From Oscillatoria sp. CS-180 (GTDB lineage Bacteria > Cyanobacteriota > Cyanobacteriia > Phormidesmidales > Phormidesmidaceae), in contig NZ_JAQMUB010000090.1 in NCBI RefSeq assembly GCF_028330965.1, positions 1-47,997 of the forward strand: a stretch of DNA of 47,997 nt. Direction: 5' to 3'. Position numbers and translations under genes: made by a program. Below are positions 19,245 through 29,492 of this stretch, piece after piece. A model generated the notes under the pieces. It made no database searches and had not been told where the DNA came from. It worked only from the letters and a program-made list of their open reading frames with translations. The stretch's first letter is position 1, and the number at the start of each line of letters is the position of its first letter.

Positions 19245-19688
19245 ATGACGTTACACATTCGTTCTGCTACCCCTGCTGACTTGCCTGCTGTGCTGCGCCT
19301 GTATCAGCAGCCAGATCTAGACGACGGTCATGTTTCGTCTTTGGACGAAGCGGAGAAATTCTTGCAGAAGATTGACCAATACCCAAACTATTGCATGTTT
19401 GTCGCTGAGGCAGATAATCGAATTGTCGGCACTTTTATGCTGCTTGTCCTGGATAATTTGCTTCATTTAGGGGCTGCTTCTGCGATCGTAGAGGCAGTTG
19501 CCGTCGATCCGGAGCAGCAGGGGCAAGGTATTGGTCGGCAAATGATGCATTGGGCTATGGCAGAAGCCAAGCGTGCGAGTTGTTACAAGCTTGTCCTTTC
19601 GTCGAATCAAAAGCGCGATCGCGCACACGCATTCTATGAGTCTTTAGGGTTCACTCGACATGGCTACAGCTTCTGGGTAGAGCTTTAG
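19245..19688 (+). CDS. GNAT N-acetyltransferase, possibly PhnO-like
   Basis: This 147-residue GNAT protein has the acetyl-CoA motif EQQGQGIGRQMMHWA and the C-terminal AFYESLGF segment. It is inserted between phnH and phnI, in the same operon, about 18 bp from phnH. PhnO of E. coli acetylates aminoalkylphosphonates and is of similar size, so an aminophosphonate-protecting role is plausible. It is not clearly orthologous to PhnO, and other substrates are possible. Confidence 0.8.
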   Translation: MTLHIRSATPADLPAVLRLYQQPDLDDGHVSSLDEAEKFLQKIDQYPNYCMFVAEADNRIVGTFMLLVLDNLLHLGAASAIVEAVAVDPEQQGQGIGRQMMHWAMAEAKRASCYKLVLSSNQKRDRAHAFYESLGFTRHGYSFWVEL

Positions 19689-19731
19689 CCATGTTCCCAT
19701 TTCCCTGTTTCAAATCAATAAAGAGGCATTC

Positions 19732-20892
19732 ATGGCTTACGTTGCAGTCAAGGGAGGAGAGCAGGCTATTCAAAATGCTGAAGCCCTGCTGAAAACGAAG
19801 CGAAGAGGCGATCCTAACGTTCCAGAATTATCTTTAGCGCAAATTAAGCAACAGATGCAGTTAGCGGTTGATCGGGTCATGGCCGAAGGTAGTCTTTATG
19901 ATCCTGACCTAGCAGCATTGGCCATTAAGCAAGCTTGGGGCGATTTGGTGGAGGCAACCTTCTTACTTAGGGCCTATCGCACCACCCTACCGCGTCTCTA
20001 TTACAGCCAGCCGTTGGATACGAATCGCATGACGGCACAGCGCCGGATCTCTGCCATTTTTAAAGACGCTCCTGGGGGTCAAAAGCTTGGGCCCACGTTT
20101 GACTATATTCATCGTTTGTTGGACTTTAAGCTCGCCGCTGAAGATAACCACTTTACCTGTTCTTCCCAAGCGGCCAATTCTGACCATGAATTCATACCGC
20201 GAGCTACTTCAACCCTAGTCCAAGAAGGACTCCTATCTACGCCTGCACCGTCTCACTCTGACGGTGCTTCACCGCCCTATGACATTACTCGTCAACCATT
20301 GGAAACACCTGTGGGTCGCGATGCTCGTCTCCAGAATTTGACCCGCGCCGACGAGGGTTTTTTGCTTTCGATGGCTTATTCTACTCAGCGGGGCTATGGT
20401 ACCAATCATCCTTTTGCTGGAGAGGTTCGCATGGGCGAAGTAGAGGTTGTTATTTGTCCCGACGAGCTGGGCTTTGAAGTGGCGATCGCCGACATCACTA
20501 TCACAGAGGTGCAGATGGTCAACCAGTTTGCAGGCAGCAAGAATAATGCACCCAAATTCACTCAGGGTTATGGTCTCACCTTCGGCTATAACGAGCGCAA
20601 GGCAATGGCGATGGCACTAGTTGATCGGGCGTTGCAGGCTAAGGATTTGGACGAAACCATGAGTGGACCTGCTCAAGATGAAGAGTTTGTCTTGTATCAC
20701 TCCGACAATGTCGAGGCTCAAGGGTTTGTCCAGCATCTAAAGCTGCCTCACTACATTGACTTCCAGTCAGAACTGAACTTAGTTCGTAAACTTCGCCAAG
20801 AATACGACCAGCATCATGGATCAGATCCAGTTGCACCACCAGACTCTGGTGCTGATTCGACTGCTGAAACGGATCAGGACTCTTTCGTCTAG
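19732..20892 (+). CDS. phnI: C-P lyase core subunit PhnI
   Basis: PhnI is a nucleosidase that, with PhnG, PhnH and PhnL in E. coli, replaces adenine of ATP by phosphonate to form ribose-1-phosphonate-5-triphosphate. The 386-residue protein begins MAYVAVKGGEQAI as in the family and carries the conserved AQRRISAIFKD and the GxNHPFAGEVR block (here GTNHPFAGEVR). The C-terminal 30 residues are Asp/Ser-rich and not conserved. An AAGAGG site precedes the ATG. The stop TAG abuts a tiny open frame. Confidence 0.96.
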   Translation: MAYVAVKGGEQAIQNAEALLKTKRRGDPNVPELSLAQIKQQMQLAVDRVMAEGSLYDPDLAALAIKQAWGDLVEATFLLRAYRTTLPRLYYSQPLDTNRMTAQRRISAIFKDAPGGQKLGPTFDYIHRLLDFKLAAEDNHFTCSSQAANSDHEFIPRATSTLVQEGLLSTPAPSHSDGASPPYDITRQPLETPVGRDARLQNLTRADEGFLLSMAYSTQRGYGTNHPFAGEVRMGEVEVVICPDELGFEVAIADITITEVQMVNQFAGSKNNAPKFTQGYGLTFGYNERKAMAMALVDRALQAKDLDETMSGPAQDEEFVLYHSDNVEAQGFVQHLKLPHYIDFQSELNLVRKLRQEYDQHHGSDPVAPPDSGADSTAETDQDSFV

Positions 20893-20946
20893 ATGGTCTA
20901 CAGCTTGTTGCGCCCGTTGTGTCTGTTGCTGTTTATTCCTGTCTAA
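20893..20946 (+). CDS. 17-codon hydrophobic mini-ORF between phnI and phnJ
   Basis: The ATG immediately follows the phnI stop (TAG ATG), and the frame encodes MVYSLLRPLCLLLFIPV before TAA. phnJ starts four bases later. The peptide is almost entirely hydrophobic. It may be a translational coupling element or a tiny membrane peptide; chance is equally likely. Confidence 0.3.
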   Translation: MVYSLLRPLCLLLFIPV

Positions 20947-20949
20947 ACT

Positions 20950-21945
20950 ATGGCCTCTTCTAACACTAGCTCTGAGACTGTCCAGCCCTCTGTAGCACCA
21001 CGCTCAATGTCAGACTCGCCTTCTCAGATGTCTTCTCAATCTGCTGCAACGTTTACTCCTCAGCAATCCTGTTCTCCCGAGCCAGGCTTTAACTTTGCTT
21101 ATCTAGATGAACAGACAAAGCGGTCTATCCGTCGAGCAATTCTGAAGGCGATCGCTGTTCCAGGGCACCAGATCCCGTTCAGCTCCCGTGAAATGCCGAT
21201 GTCTTACGGCTGGGGGACTGGGGGAATTCAGGTGACGGCCTCGATTATTGGTCAGGCAGATACTCTGAAGGTGATTGACCAGGGTGCTGACGATACTACA
21301 AATGCTGTTAATATCCGCCGCTTCTTCAAGAAGGTCTGTGGCGTTGCGACCACTGAGAGAACACCAGAAGCATCGATCATTCAGACGCGGCACCGAATTC
21401 CTGAAACGCCTCTGGCAGACGGGCAAGTTATGGTTTATCAGGTCCCTATGCCAGAGCCGCTGTTTTTCATAGAACCGTCTCGTACCGAAGCCAATAGAAT
21501 GCACGCTTTGGAGGAGTACGGCCCCATGTATGTGAGGCTTTATGAGGACATTACTCGGTTTGGGCACATCACAACGGCCTATGACTATCCGGTACTCGTG
21601 GGCGATCGCTACTTGATGAAACCCAGTCCGATTCCCCGGTTTGACAATCCCAAAATGCATATGAGTCCGGCTCTACAGCTTTTTGGTGCGGGACGAGAGA
21701 AACGTATTTATGCGATTCCTCCCTATACGCGGGTTAAAAGTCTCGACTTTGAGGACTATCCGTTCACCGTGGAAACTTGGGAGCACAGTTGTGAGTTTTG
21801 CGGTTCAACAGAGAGCTATCTAGACGAAGTTGTGGTGGATGACAACGGTACTCGGTTGTGGATTTGCTCCGACACTGATTACTGTCAACAACGGCAGAAA
21901 ACCCAATCTGCATCAAAGCCTAAGACGGCGTTTGCTCAACGCTGA
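20950..21945 (+). CDS. phnJ: Radical SAM C-P lyase PhnJ
   Basis: PhnJ cleaves the carbon-phosphorus bond with a [4Fe-4S] cluster and S-adenosylmethionine, releasing the alkane and ribose cyclic phosphate. The four key cysteines are Cys281, Cys284, Cys306 and Cys312, with the same spacing as Cys241/244/266/272 of E. coli PhnJ, within CEFCGS and CSDTDYC. The 40-residue offset is a Ser/Thr/Gln/Pro-rich N-terminal extension absent from E. coli. A second start at Met20 is possible. It is the last gene of the plus unit: phnK and phnL, which usually follow, are missing. Confidence 0.97.
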   Translation: MASSNTSSETVQPSVAPRSMSDSPSQMSSQSAATFTPQQSCSPEPGFNFAYLDEQTKRSIRRAILKAIAVPGHQIPFSSREMPMSYGWGTGGIQVTASIIGQADTLKVIDQGADDTTNAVNIRRFFKKVCGVATTERTPEASIIQTRHRIPETPLADGQVMVYQVPMPEPLFFIEPSRTEANRMHALEEYGPMYVRLYEDITRFGHITTAYDYPVLVGDRYLMKPSPIPRFDNPKMHMSPALQLFGAGREKRIYAIPPYTRVKSLDFEDYPFTVETWEHSCEFCGSTESYLDEVVVDDNGTRLWICSDTDYCQQRQKTQSASKPKTAFAQR

Positions 21946-22155
21946 TCAAGAATCTGAAGCAAGGCAGCGCACCGACTGTGATGGCAAGATCTGTCCTGTA
22001 ATATAGCGGCATGCATTTGCATCAAGCACACCCATTTCCAGTTCTCTAATTCCCTCTCCCTTGAGACACTGGATGTGCTTGACCAAGCGGCACCGGGCTA
22101 TATGCGAACGGACGAGGACATCTGTAAAGTTGAGATAAGCCTGAATGGGTGTCAC
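21946..22155 (-). CDS. Possible small protein converging on phnJ
   Basis: A GTG at 22155 with GAGG six bases upstream opens a 69-residue frame rich in Arg, Leu and Cys (CRLVKHIQCLKGEGIREL). Its stop lies next to the phnJ stop. The composition looks protein-like, but no family is recognised and it may be a chance frame. A longer TTG start is at 22167. Confidence 0.35.
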   Translation of the reverse strand: MTPIQAYLNFTDVLVRSHIARCRLVKHIQCLKGEGIRELEMGVLDANACRYITGQILPSQSVRCLASDS

Positions 22156-22419
22156 AGTAGTCCTCAAAAACTTTGAAACACCGAAATCGTGATCAAAACA
22201 ACTTTTAGAATTTACGTGCCGTAGAAATTACGTCAGTCATTCTTATCTTTTAAGAAATCTTTATGCTTCATGAAATGTGATGCGTGCAATTCCTGAAAGA
22301 GATGTTTTGTCCTGAAACACCTGCTATAAAGGCAATAATAAGTAGTCAGCAATATTGTCTATTTCTACTAAATTACAGCTGCTAACATCAGGTGCTTTTT
22401 ATAACACTGTGTACCTAAG

Positions 22420-23940
22420 GTGTCTGCTTGCCCTAAAGGCATGTCCCTTAGTTATTTATCAACAGCAATCATGCCAAGCCCTTTTGAAGATCAACAGTCT
22501 GCCTCCGAATATGATGGTATCGATGCGCTAGAAGATGCTTCGTTGATATCTGATACGGATTTGCTCGACCTGAATCAGGTCTATGTTCTAATTGACAGTA
22601 TTTTGCCCTTTGAAGCTTGCCTTTATTATCAAGTTCTACCCCTGTTTATCGAGGGCAGCCGCCTAATTGTTGGAACCGTTAATCCCGATGACCCAGCAGC
22701 TTCTGAATATGTCAAAAAGCAGCTCTCCTATATTAATTACTCCATTGGCTTTAGAGAAATTCCCTCTGATTGGCATCGAGATTTACTGTCTAGATATCTA
22801 AATCACAACGCTAAACATCGGCAAAAAAATCATCCAGAAACACTGCGCCTAAACGAGCCATCGAAGGAGTCTGTCCCAGATCCAGAAACGCCGTTGCCGA
22901 ATCAATACAACACTCAACAGACGTTCATTGTTGATCAGCCCGAGGAACTTTCTGACCACGAACCTAGCTTCCCAAATGTACCTCTGAAGATTGATCACAC
23001 GCTCGAAATTGAGACTTTAACTTCTGAAATTGAGACTTTGGCTTCGGTTGAAGAGGATACGGACGTTAATGCTGCTGAGGCAGAATTGTTAGCGAGTTCA
23101 GATGTTCCCTTAAGCACTCCTCCGCAAAGTGCTTCTCCGCAAAGTGCTTCTCCGCAAAGTGCCCTTCCGCAAGATGTTCATGCAGAGGCTCCTTCACAAG
23201 TCCACGTTGAGAATGTGCAGTCCTTGGAGCAAGATGAAGTTCCCTTGCATTTAGAGATCAATACCCAGTATCGATATGTTTCCAGTACTCGATTGTCGAC
23301 GTTGCCTCCCAAAGAACTGACCCAAGCCCTATTGAGCAAAGTGTTAGACGAAGGCATTGGGCGACTCTATTTTGAACGTCAGAACAGGACTGGGCGGGTT
23401 TTGTGGAGTCGTGATGGCATTCTTCAAGCGGTGGTTGAGTCTGTCGGCGATCGCGTCTTTCAGGGCGTTATCAACGAATTCAAACTGCTGACTCACCTGT
23501 CGCTGATTTCCGTCAAAAAGCCTAAGCAGGTGGAAATTGAGCGGTCTTACGAAGGACAGCGCATTTTATTAAGATTGAAGGTGATGCCTGGGGCCTATGG
23601 AGAGGAGGCAACGCTTCAGGTCTTACGAGGAACAGCGCTGCGCTTCTATCAGCAGCAGCAGATTGATCGGTTGGGACGAGATGCGCTGAATGCAGCACAA
23701 ACGCTGCAGAATCGTCTCAATGAGATTCGCGATCGCGCCCGCGTTTCCATCAGTTTCACGACGACGAAATCAGAAACATTACCGGCCATTATTCAGCTTT
23801 TAAGGCAGATGGAAAGTCAGATCAAAGAGATTTTGGCGGCATACGAAAAAGATGAGATTCCTTCTGATGTGAAAACCAACTATGCCCTTCAGGAGAACCC
23901 GCCGTCATTGTCTCAACTGAGAAACTCCGATAAAGGATGA
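22420..23940 (+). CDS. PilB/GspE-like protein with MshEN domain but no ATPase domain
   Basis: This 506-residue protein has an MshEN-type N1 domain (about 55-127), the domain that binds cyclic di-GMP in some type II secretion and pilus ATPases. A Glu/Pro/Ser-rich linker with short tandem repeats follows (about 150-285). Residues about 295-420 resemble the N2 domain of PilB, and the end is a predicted helical coil (about 425-490). The Walker A and B parts of PilB are absent. It could be a non-motor regulator of type IV pili or of thylakoid or cell-surface assembly; this is inference. The start is uncertain: GTG 22420, ATG 22441 or ATG 22471. Confidence 0.8.
   Translation: MSACPKGMSLSYLSTAIMPSPFEDQQSASEYDGIDALEDASLISDTDLLDLNQVYVLIDSILPFEACLYYQVLPLFIEGSRLIVGTVNPDDPAASEYVKKQLSYINYSIGFREIPSDWHRDLLSRYLNHNAKHRQKNHPETLRLNEPSKESVPDPETPLPNQYNTQQTFIVDQPEELSDHEPSFPNVPLKIDHTLEIETLTSEIETLASVEEDTDVNAAEAELLASSDVPLSTPPQSASPQSASPQSALPQDVHAEAPSQVHVENVQSLEQDEVPLHLEINTQYRYVSSTRLSTLPPKELTQALLSKVLDEGIGRLYFERQNRTGRVLWSRDGILQAVVESVGDRVFQGVINEFKLLTHLSLISVKKPKQVEIERSYEGQRILLRLKVMPGAYGEEATLQVLRGTALRFYQQQQIDRLGRDALNAAQTLQNRLNEIRDRARVSISFTTTKSETLPAIIQLLRQMESQIKEILAAYEKDEIPSDVKTNYALQENPPSLSQLRNSDKG
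23005..23046 (+). repeat. Two tandem 21-bp units
   Basis: GAAATTGAGACTTTAACTTC and a near-identical second unit encode two copies of EIETL-x-S in the linker of the PilB-like protein. It marks slippage in a disordered region. Confidence 0.8.
23121..23165 (+). repeat. Three tandem 15-bp units
   Basis: TCCGCAAAGTGCTTC is repeated at 23121, 23136 and, with two changes, at 23151. It encodes a PQSA-S repeat in the linker of the PilB-like protein. Confidence 0.9.
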
Positions 23941-24095
23941 ATTGATATAGCCGTTGCTAGTTCCATTAGGACAAAACGCCGAGCCATCTGGCGATGGCGC
24001 TAAGCATCTAGACGCTGTTGGGTGCACAAGACTGGATAGCTAAAGCTAGAAATCAATGTAAGCTTGATTCGAAACTCAAAGCTCATCCCTTTTAG

Positions 24096-24809
24096 ATGCC
24101 GATTGATACTTGGTTTCCGCTAGCCATTTACTATGAAGACGTGCAGGATTCGATAGAGCATAAAATGTCTCTGCTCTCAGCTATTTTCCAACTGGAAGAG
24201 GCTGTTCAAGAGCGACGTAATTTTCCTGAAATGGCTTGGACAGGTGACTTACATGGCGTCCACAATATTCACCAGAACCCACAGTTTAGCTGGGTTGTTG
24301 GACAGGTCGAAAAGCACGTCGTGATTTATCTCAAAGCGTTGGGGATCGATCTTGCCAAGATAAAACCGTATATCCAACGAGCTTGGCCGGTGATTTCTCG
24401 ACATCAGCAAGAAGTTGGAATGCATAGCCATAATACAGCGCATGTCAGTGCTGTTTATTACGTCGCAGTTCCATTATCTGGCAGCGATGAAGCTGGCTGT
24501 CTCGCGTTTGTAGACGATGCTCGGATGAACGAAGTCAGTCCCGGACTGGGCAGCGAGAACACAGACGTTATGGCGAATTGGACACCATTCAATCAGGAGC
24601 AGGCGCTCTATGCCCCTGTAGAAGGTCGTCTGATGGTCTTTCCGGCAAAACAGCGCCATGGAGTTACCCTCAACCACACAGAAGCGCCAAGGGTATCCCT
24701 ATCTTTTGACATCGTTCTGACAGCAGCAGTAGGGGTGTCTGGAGCCTACGAGTTTTTGACACCCCCCATTCAGCTATGGCGACCCTTCTCAGATCGGGCT
24801 GAAGAATAA
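24096..24809 (+). CDS. Putative 2OG-Fe(II) oxygenase (TIGR02466-like)
   Basis: This 237-residue protein matches the pattern of small putative 2-oxoglutarate/Fe(II) oxygenases. His110, His112 and His116 lie in GMHSHNTAHVSAVYYV; VFPAKQRHGV gives the distal iron His188, and Arg199 in APRVSLSFDI is placed to bind 2-oxoglutarate. The substrate is unknown. It converges on glsF with only six bases between the stop codons; with glsF it is near 2-oxoglutarate metabolism, which may be chance. Confidence 0.8.
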   Translation: MPIDTWFPLAIYYEDVQDSIEHKMSLLSAIFQLEEAVQERRNFPEMAWTGDLHGVHNIHQNPQFSWVVGQVEKHVVIYLKALGIDLAKIKPYIQRAWPVISRHQQEVGMHSHNTAHVSAVYYVAVPLSGSDEAGCLAFVDDARMNEVSPGLGSENTDVMANWTPFNQEQALYAPVEGRLMVFPAKQRHGVTLNHTEAPRVSLSFDIVLTAAVGVSGAYEFLTPPIQLWRPFSDRAEE

Positions 24810-24815
24810 GGAAAA

Positions 24816-27800
24816 CTAGACAGAACTAAGAACCTTGTCTTCGGCAACAGCATCTAAGTTGGCTTCGGGCGTCTCGGCTTCTGAAGGCGGCACAACCTGC
24901 CAGAATTTTGGCAAATAGGTCTCCCAATCGGCCAAAATGTTGGCAGCCCTTTGACTCCCTGTCCGCTGGGCATGGGCTTCAATCATAGACTTCAGCTGCT
25001 GAACGCCCGCCTCTGTAATCACCCGCTGCACTTTGACGATTTCGGGATTGACGCGCGTAGGGAAGCTGCCTGCCTCGTCCAAGAAGTAGGCTAAGCCACC
25101 CGTCATGCCAGCGCCCACATTACGGCCAACAGCCCCTAATACGACAATCACGCCTCCTGTCATGTATTCACAGCAGTGGTCGCCTGCCCCTTCGATTACG
25201 GCCTGTCCTTTGGAATTGCGAACCGCAAAGCGCTCTCCTGCAATGCCCTGAGCATAGAGGATACCGCCCGTTGCACCATATAGGCAGGTGTTGCCAAGGA
25301 TGACGTTTTCCGCTGGGTCGTAGGTCACACCGTCGAAGGGCCGAATGATCAGTTCTCCACCGTGCATGCCTTTACCGACATAATCGTTAGCCTCGCCGAT
25401 GAGTTGTAGCGTCATGCCAGGTAGGTTAAAGGCGCCAAAGCTTTGTCCAACGGTGCCCTCAAAGGTTAAATCGAGATGTCCTTCAAAGCCTCCGTTGCCG
25501 TATTTCTGAGCGATCGCTCCTGAAACTCTAGCGCCTATCGTACGATCCGTATTGGTAACCTTAAAGGTCTTCCTGACAGTGCTTTGCTGATCAATGGCCG
25601 CTTGGACCTCTGCATCTGCTAGCAACTCATCGTCTAGAACAGGACCATTGCTGTGAATGTCACCGTGGTTGAGCCAAGCTCTGTCTTCACTGACATCAGG
25701 TAAGTTGAGCAGTGCTGCTAATGTTAGCGAATCGGTCTTCGCTAGCTTCGCATCTTCTCGGAAGCAGAGTAAATCCGTGCGGCCAACAATGTCTTGCAGG
25801 GAGCGGAAACCCAAACGAGCTAGCAGCGATCGCACCTCTTCAGCAATGAAGTAGAAGAAATTGACCACATGTTCAGGAATACCGGTAAAGCGCTTGCGTA
25901 ACTCGGCTTTCTGAGTTGCGACGCCGACAGGGCAATTATTGGTATGACAAACCCGCGCCATGATGCAGCCCTCTGCGATCATCGCGATGGAGCCAAAGCC
26001 ATATTCTTCAGCCCCCATGAGTGCTCCCATAATCACATCCCAACCTGTCTTTAAGCCGCCGTCTACCCGTAAGAGAACGCGATCGCGGAGTTGATTTTCC
26101 ATCAGCACCCGATGCACTTCCGTCAATCCAAGTTCCCAAGGCAGACCAGCATGTTTGATAGAGCTAAGGGGGGATGCGCCTGTGCCGCCATCATGTCCCG
26201 AAATCTGGATGACATCAGCGTTGGCTTTAGCAACTCCGGCAGCAATCGTCCCGATACCAATCTCCGCAACTAGTTTGACTGAAACTCCTGCCTTAGGATT
26301 GATTTGGTGCAGGTCAAAGATGAGCTGAGCCAGATCCTCAATGGAGTAAATGTCATGGTGAGGGGGAGGCGAAATCAGCGGTACGCCAGGCTTTGAACGG
26401 CGCAGCATAGCAATATACGGGCTGACCTTTTTACCGGGAAGCTGTCCTCCTTCACCGGGCTTAGCTCCCTGTGCCATTTTGATTTCGATCTGTCTGGCGT
26501 GCATCAGGTACTCCGGCGTGACGCCAAACCGCCCTGAGGCTACCTGCTTGATAGCTGAACTGGCTGTATCTCCGTTGCGAAGTCCTTTCAGATTGGGGTA
26601 GAGGTCGGACTGCCCTGCTTCATTGATATTCTCTAGCACTTTGAAACGTCGAGGATCCTCACCTCCTTCACCCGAATTAGATTTACCGCCAATTCGGTTC
26701 ATGGCGATCGCTAAAACCTCATGAGCCTCCTGGGATAGCGCTCCTAAAGACATCCCGCCAGTGCAGAAACGCTCCATGATGCTCTCGACTGACTCGACGT
26801 CCTCAAGTGGCACAGGAGTACGATCTTGTGTCAAATCGAGCAGGTCTCGCAGAGCAGTCGGAGGACGTCCCGCTAGGTGAGACTTGTAGACTTCGTAGTG
26901 GTCATACTGCTTGGTGTTCAGTGCTTTATGAAGCGACTTTGTTAGGGCTGGCGTATTCATGTGGTATTCGCCCTTGGGCATAGCTTTCACAAAGCCCATG
27001 TTCTCCAAGCGCTTTCGGTTGAGTTCAGGAAAAGCTCGCTGCTGGAAGAGATTGGTTTCTTGGGCCAATTCTGCAACTGTGAGTCCCCCCAAACGGGACG
27101 TGGTTCCCCGGAAGGCAATCTCTAACAAGTCAGGTCCAATGCCAACCGCCTCAAAAATTTGTGCTCCCTGATAGCTTGTGATCAGAGAAATGCCCATTTT
27201 GGAAAGAATTTTGAGTAACCCGTTTTCAACAGCCTTACGGTAGTTTTCCTGTGCTCCGTTGAGGGTGGTTGCAGGAATCTTTTCCGTCTCCATCAGTTTC
27301 TGAGTTCGGCTATCGTGCCACCAGTGACGAACAGATTCCAGGGCTAAGTAAGGGCAGACGGCGCTGGCACCATAGCCAATCAAGCAAGCAAAGTGATGGG
27401 TACTCCAGCATTGAGCTGTGTCTACCACGATAGAAACCTTCATTCGCAGGCCTTGACGAATCAAATGGTGATGTATGGCTCCTGTTGCCACTAAAGGGGG
27501 AATGTAAGTGATTTCTGGCGTTAACGTACAAGGCTGTCCGTCTGTGTCAACGCGATCGCTAATGATAACAATTTCATGACCTGCCTCAACTGCCGCTGTT
27601 GCGCGATCGCACAAATCCTGAATCGCAGCGTGCAGCCCTGTCGGGCCGCCAGTAACTTCATAAAGTGTAGATAGGGTCGCTACCTCAAACTCAGACTGAC
27701 GTACCTGACTCAGTTCAGCCTCGTTCAGCAGCGGCGTTTCCAACTTCAAAAGGCGGGCATATTCAGGATGTTCCTCTAGCAGATTGCCGCGCTTGCCCAA

Positions 27801-29492
27801 CTGGGTTTCCAGAGACATGACTAGCCGCTCCCGTAAGGGATCGATGGGGGGGTTTGTTACCTGTGCGAACCGCTGCTTGAAGTAGTCGTACAGCAAATGC
27901 GCTTTCGTTGAGAGGACTGCCAGCGGAATATCGTCTCCCATACAAAAGGTGGGTTCTTTGGCCTGAGCCGCCATGTCTTGAATGATCATATCGACATCTT
28001 CAGCGGTGTATCCGAAGGCAGTTTGTTGCTGCAAGAGCGTTGTTGCTTCTAAACTTGTCTTTTCTGAGAAAAGCTGAGGCTGAATAGTTTGTCGATAATG
28101 AGTCAGCCAGTCACCGTAAGGCTGTTGATTGGCGACCCGCTGTTTAATGTCCCAATTCTTGAGAATTTCCTGGGTCTCGAAATCAACCGCGATCACCTGA
28201 CCAGGGCCTAAGCGTCCTTTTTCGACAATCTTCTCAATGGGAATGTCAACAACCCCAGCTTCAGAGGAGACAATGATGAGGCCATCAGAAGTCACAATGT
28301 AGCGAGCTGGACGCAGACCGTTGCGATCTAGGGCGGCTGCCACCTGTTTGCCATCTCCAAAGGCAATTAAAGCAGGACCATCCCAAGGCTCTTGCAAACC
28401 ACTGTAATAGTCGTAGAAATTCGTGATCTCAGGATATTGCTCTAAGTCCGGTTGGTTGCGGTAGGCCTCTGGCACCATAACCATGAGTGCCTCTAAGGGA
28501 CTCCGGCCAGTGCGTACCAATAGCTCCATGACGCCATCCAGGTTGGCAGAATCACTGTTGTCTAGGTTGACAATTGGCAGCAGTTCTTCAATGTGTCCTT
28601 TCCAGACCGGATGAGTTAAATCAGCTTCTCGCGCTTTCATCCAGTTGATGTTGCCAACCAGCGTGTTGATCTCACCGTTGTGAGCAATGAGTCGCATGGG
28701 ATGCGCTAGCGGCCACTTAGGCATTGTGTTGGTGCTAAAGCGGCGGTGGTAGATCGCAAATGGAGTGACGTAATCCGGATTTTGCAAATCAAGGTAAAAC
28801 TGTCCTAAGACCTCGGAGCGCACCATTCCTTTATAAATGATTGTCCGCGTAGAAAATGAGCAGACATATGTTTCCTTAAGGGCCGTTGCGATCGCTGCAT
28901 CTCCTTCCCAACTCGTAATCAAGCGGTGAATGCGCCGCCGCAGGCGATACAGTTCACGCTCTAATTCATCCCCTGTCGCATCATGGGACTGCACCAGGAA
29001 CTGCCCAATTCGAGGTAGATTCTGCTTCGCGAGCAAACCCAGAACTTCAGGCTGTACAGGAACATCACGCCATCCTAAAACCGTAAAGCCTTCCGCCGCT
29101 GCCGCCGTCGTGAAAGATTCACGGGCGATCGCCGCCGCCTCAGCCTTCTGAGGTAGAAAGACCATAGCGACTCCCGTCGATCCGGTTTCGAGAGCAGTTT
29201 GCACTTTCTGGGCCTGGGCCCAATCGCGAAGCAGCGCCCAGGGAATAGCCGTCATAACGCCAGCTCCATCACCGGAATCTTTGTCAGCACAACAGCCCCC
29301 GCGATGCTCCATGCAGCTGAGTGCCCCCAACGCCTGTTCTAACAACGTAAAGCTGGCGCGGCCATATTGATCGGCAACAAATCCGACTCCGCAGGCGTCT
29401 CGTTCTTCCACAATCGAACGAGGCCCCCACTGAATTACGGTATCAGCGGTTGGGTAGCTAGACTGATTCAGATTCAACGGTGTATTTCCCAT
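24816..29492 (-). CDS. glsF: Ferredoxin-dependent glutamate synthase
   Basis: Fd-GOGAT makes two glutamates from glutamine and 2-oxoglutarate with reduced ferredoxin, the main ammonium-assimilation step in cyanobacteria. The 1558-residue protein has a short propeptide and the catalytic Cys34 in CGVGFVAD, exposed by processing. The glutaminase domain, central domain, FMN-binding barrel and C-terminal beta-helix (GxxxG-rich repeats such as [13 protein letters not shown]) follow. The [3Fe-4S] cysteines are in [12 protein letters not shown]. No NADH-type small-subunit gene is next to it, as expected for the ferredoxin enzyme. A hairpin with T-rich tail precedes the gene. Confidence 0.98.
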   Translation of the reverse strand: MGNTPLNLNQSSYPTADTVIQWGPRSIVEERDACGVGFVADQYGRASFTLLEQALGALSCMEHRGGCCADKDSGDGAGVMTAIPWALLRDWAQAQKVQTALETGSTGVAMVFLPQKAEAAAIARESFTTAAAAEGFTVLGWRDVPVQPEVLGLLAKQNLPRIGQFLVQSHDATGDELERELYRLRRRIHRLITSWEGDAAIATALKETYVCSFSTRTIIYKGMVRSEVLGQFYLDLQNPDYVTPFAIYHRRFSTNTMPKWPLAHPMRLIAHNGEINTLVGNINWMKAREADLTHPVWKGHIEELLPIVNLDNSDSANLDGVMELLVRTGRSPLEALMVMVPEAYRNQPDLEQYPEITNFYDYYSGLQEPWDGPALIAFGDGKQVAAALDRNGLRPARYIVTSDGLIIVSSEAGVVDIPIEKIVEKGRLGPGQVIAVDFETQEILKNWDIKQRVANQQPYGDWLTHYRQTIQPQLFSEKTSLEATTLLQQQTAFGYTAEDVDMIIQDMAAQAKEPTFCMGDDIPLAVLSTKAHLLYDYFKQRFAQVTNPPIDPLRERLVMSLETQLGKRGNLLEEHPEYARLLKLETPLLNEAELSQVRQSEFEVATLSTLYEVTGGPTGLHAAIQDLCDRATAAVEAGHEIVIISDRVDTDGQPCTLTPEITYIPPLVATGAIHHHLIRQGLRMKVSIVVDTAQCWSTHHFACLIGYGASAVCPYLALESVRHWWHDSRTQKLMETEKIPATTLNGAQENYRKAVENGLLKILSKMGISLITSYQGAQIFEAVGIGPDLLEIAFRGTTSRLGGLTVAELAQETNLFQQRAFPELNRKRLENMGFVKAMPKGEYHMNTPALTKSLHKALNTKQYDHYEVYKSHLAGRPPTALRDLLDLTQDRTPVPLEDVESVESIMERFCTGGMSLGALSQEAHEVLAIAMNRIGGKSNSGEGGEDPRRFKVLENINEAGQSDLYPNLKGLRNGDTASSAIKQVASGRFGVTPEYLMHARQIEIKMAQGAKPGEGGQLPGKKVSPYIAMLRRSKPGVPLISPPPHHDIYSIEDLAQLIFDLHQINPKAGVSVKLVAEIGIGTIAAGVAKANADVIQISGHDGGTGASPLSSIKHAGLPWELGLTEVHRVLMENQLRDRVLLRVDGGLKTGWDVIMGALMGAEEYGFGSIAMIAEGCIMARVCHTNNCPVGVATQKAELRKRFTGIPEHVVNFFYFIAEEVRSLLARLGFRSLQDIVGRTDLLCFREDAKLAKTDSLTLAALLNLPDVSEDRAWLNHGDIHSNGPVLDDELLADAEVQAAIDQQSTVRKTFKVTNTDRTIGARVSGAIAQKYGNGGFEGHLDLTFEGTVGQSFGAFNLPGMTLQLIGEANDYVGKGMHGGELIIRPFDGVTYDPAENVILGNTCLYGATGGILYAQGIAGERFAVRNSKGQAVIEGAGDHCCEYMTGGVIVVLGAVGRNVGAGMTGGLAYFLDEAGSFPTRVNPEIVKVQRVITEAGVQQLKSMIEAHAQRTGSQRAANILADWETYLPKFWQVVPPSEAETPEANLDAVAEDKVLSSV

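Noticed and set aside
20890-20900. TAGATGGTCTA at the phnI/phnJ junction as a third PhnF site
   Set aside because: It differs from the operator core by an inserted base, and its letters are explained by the phnI stop and the next start codon.
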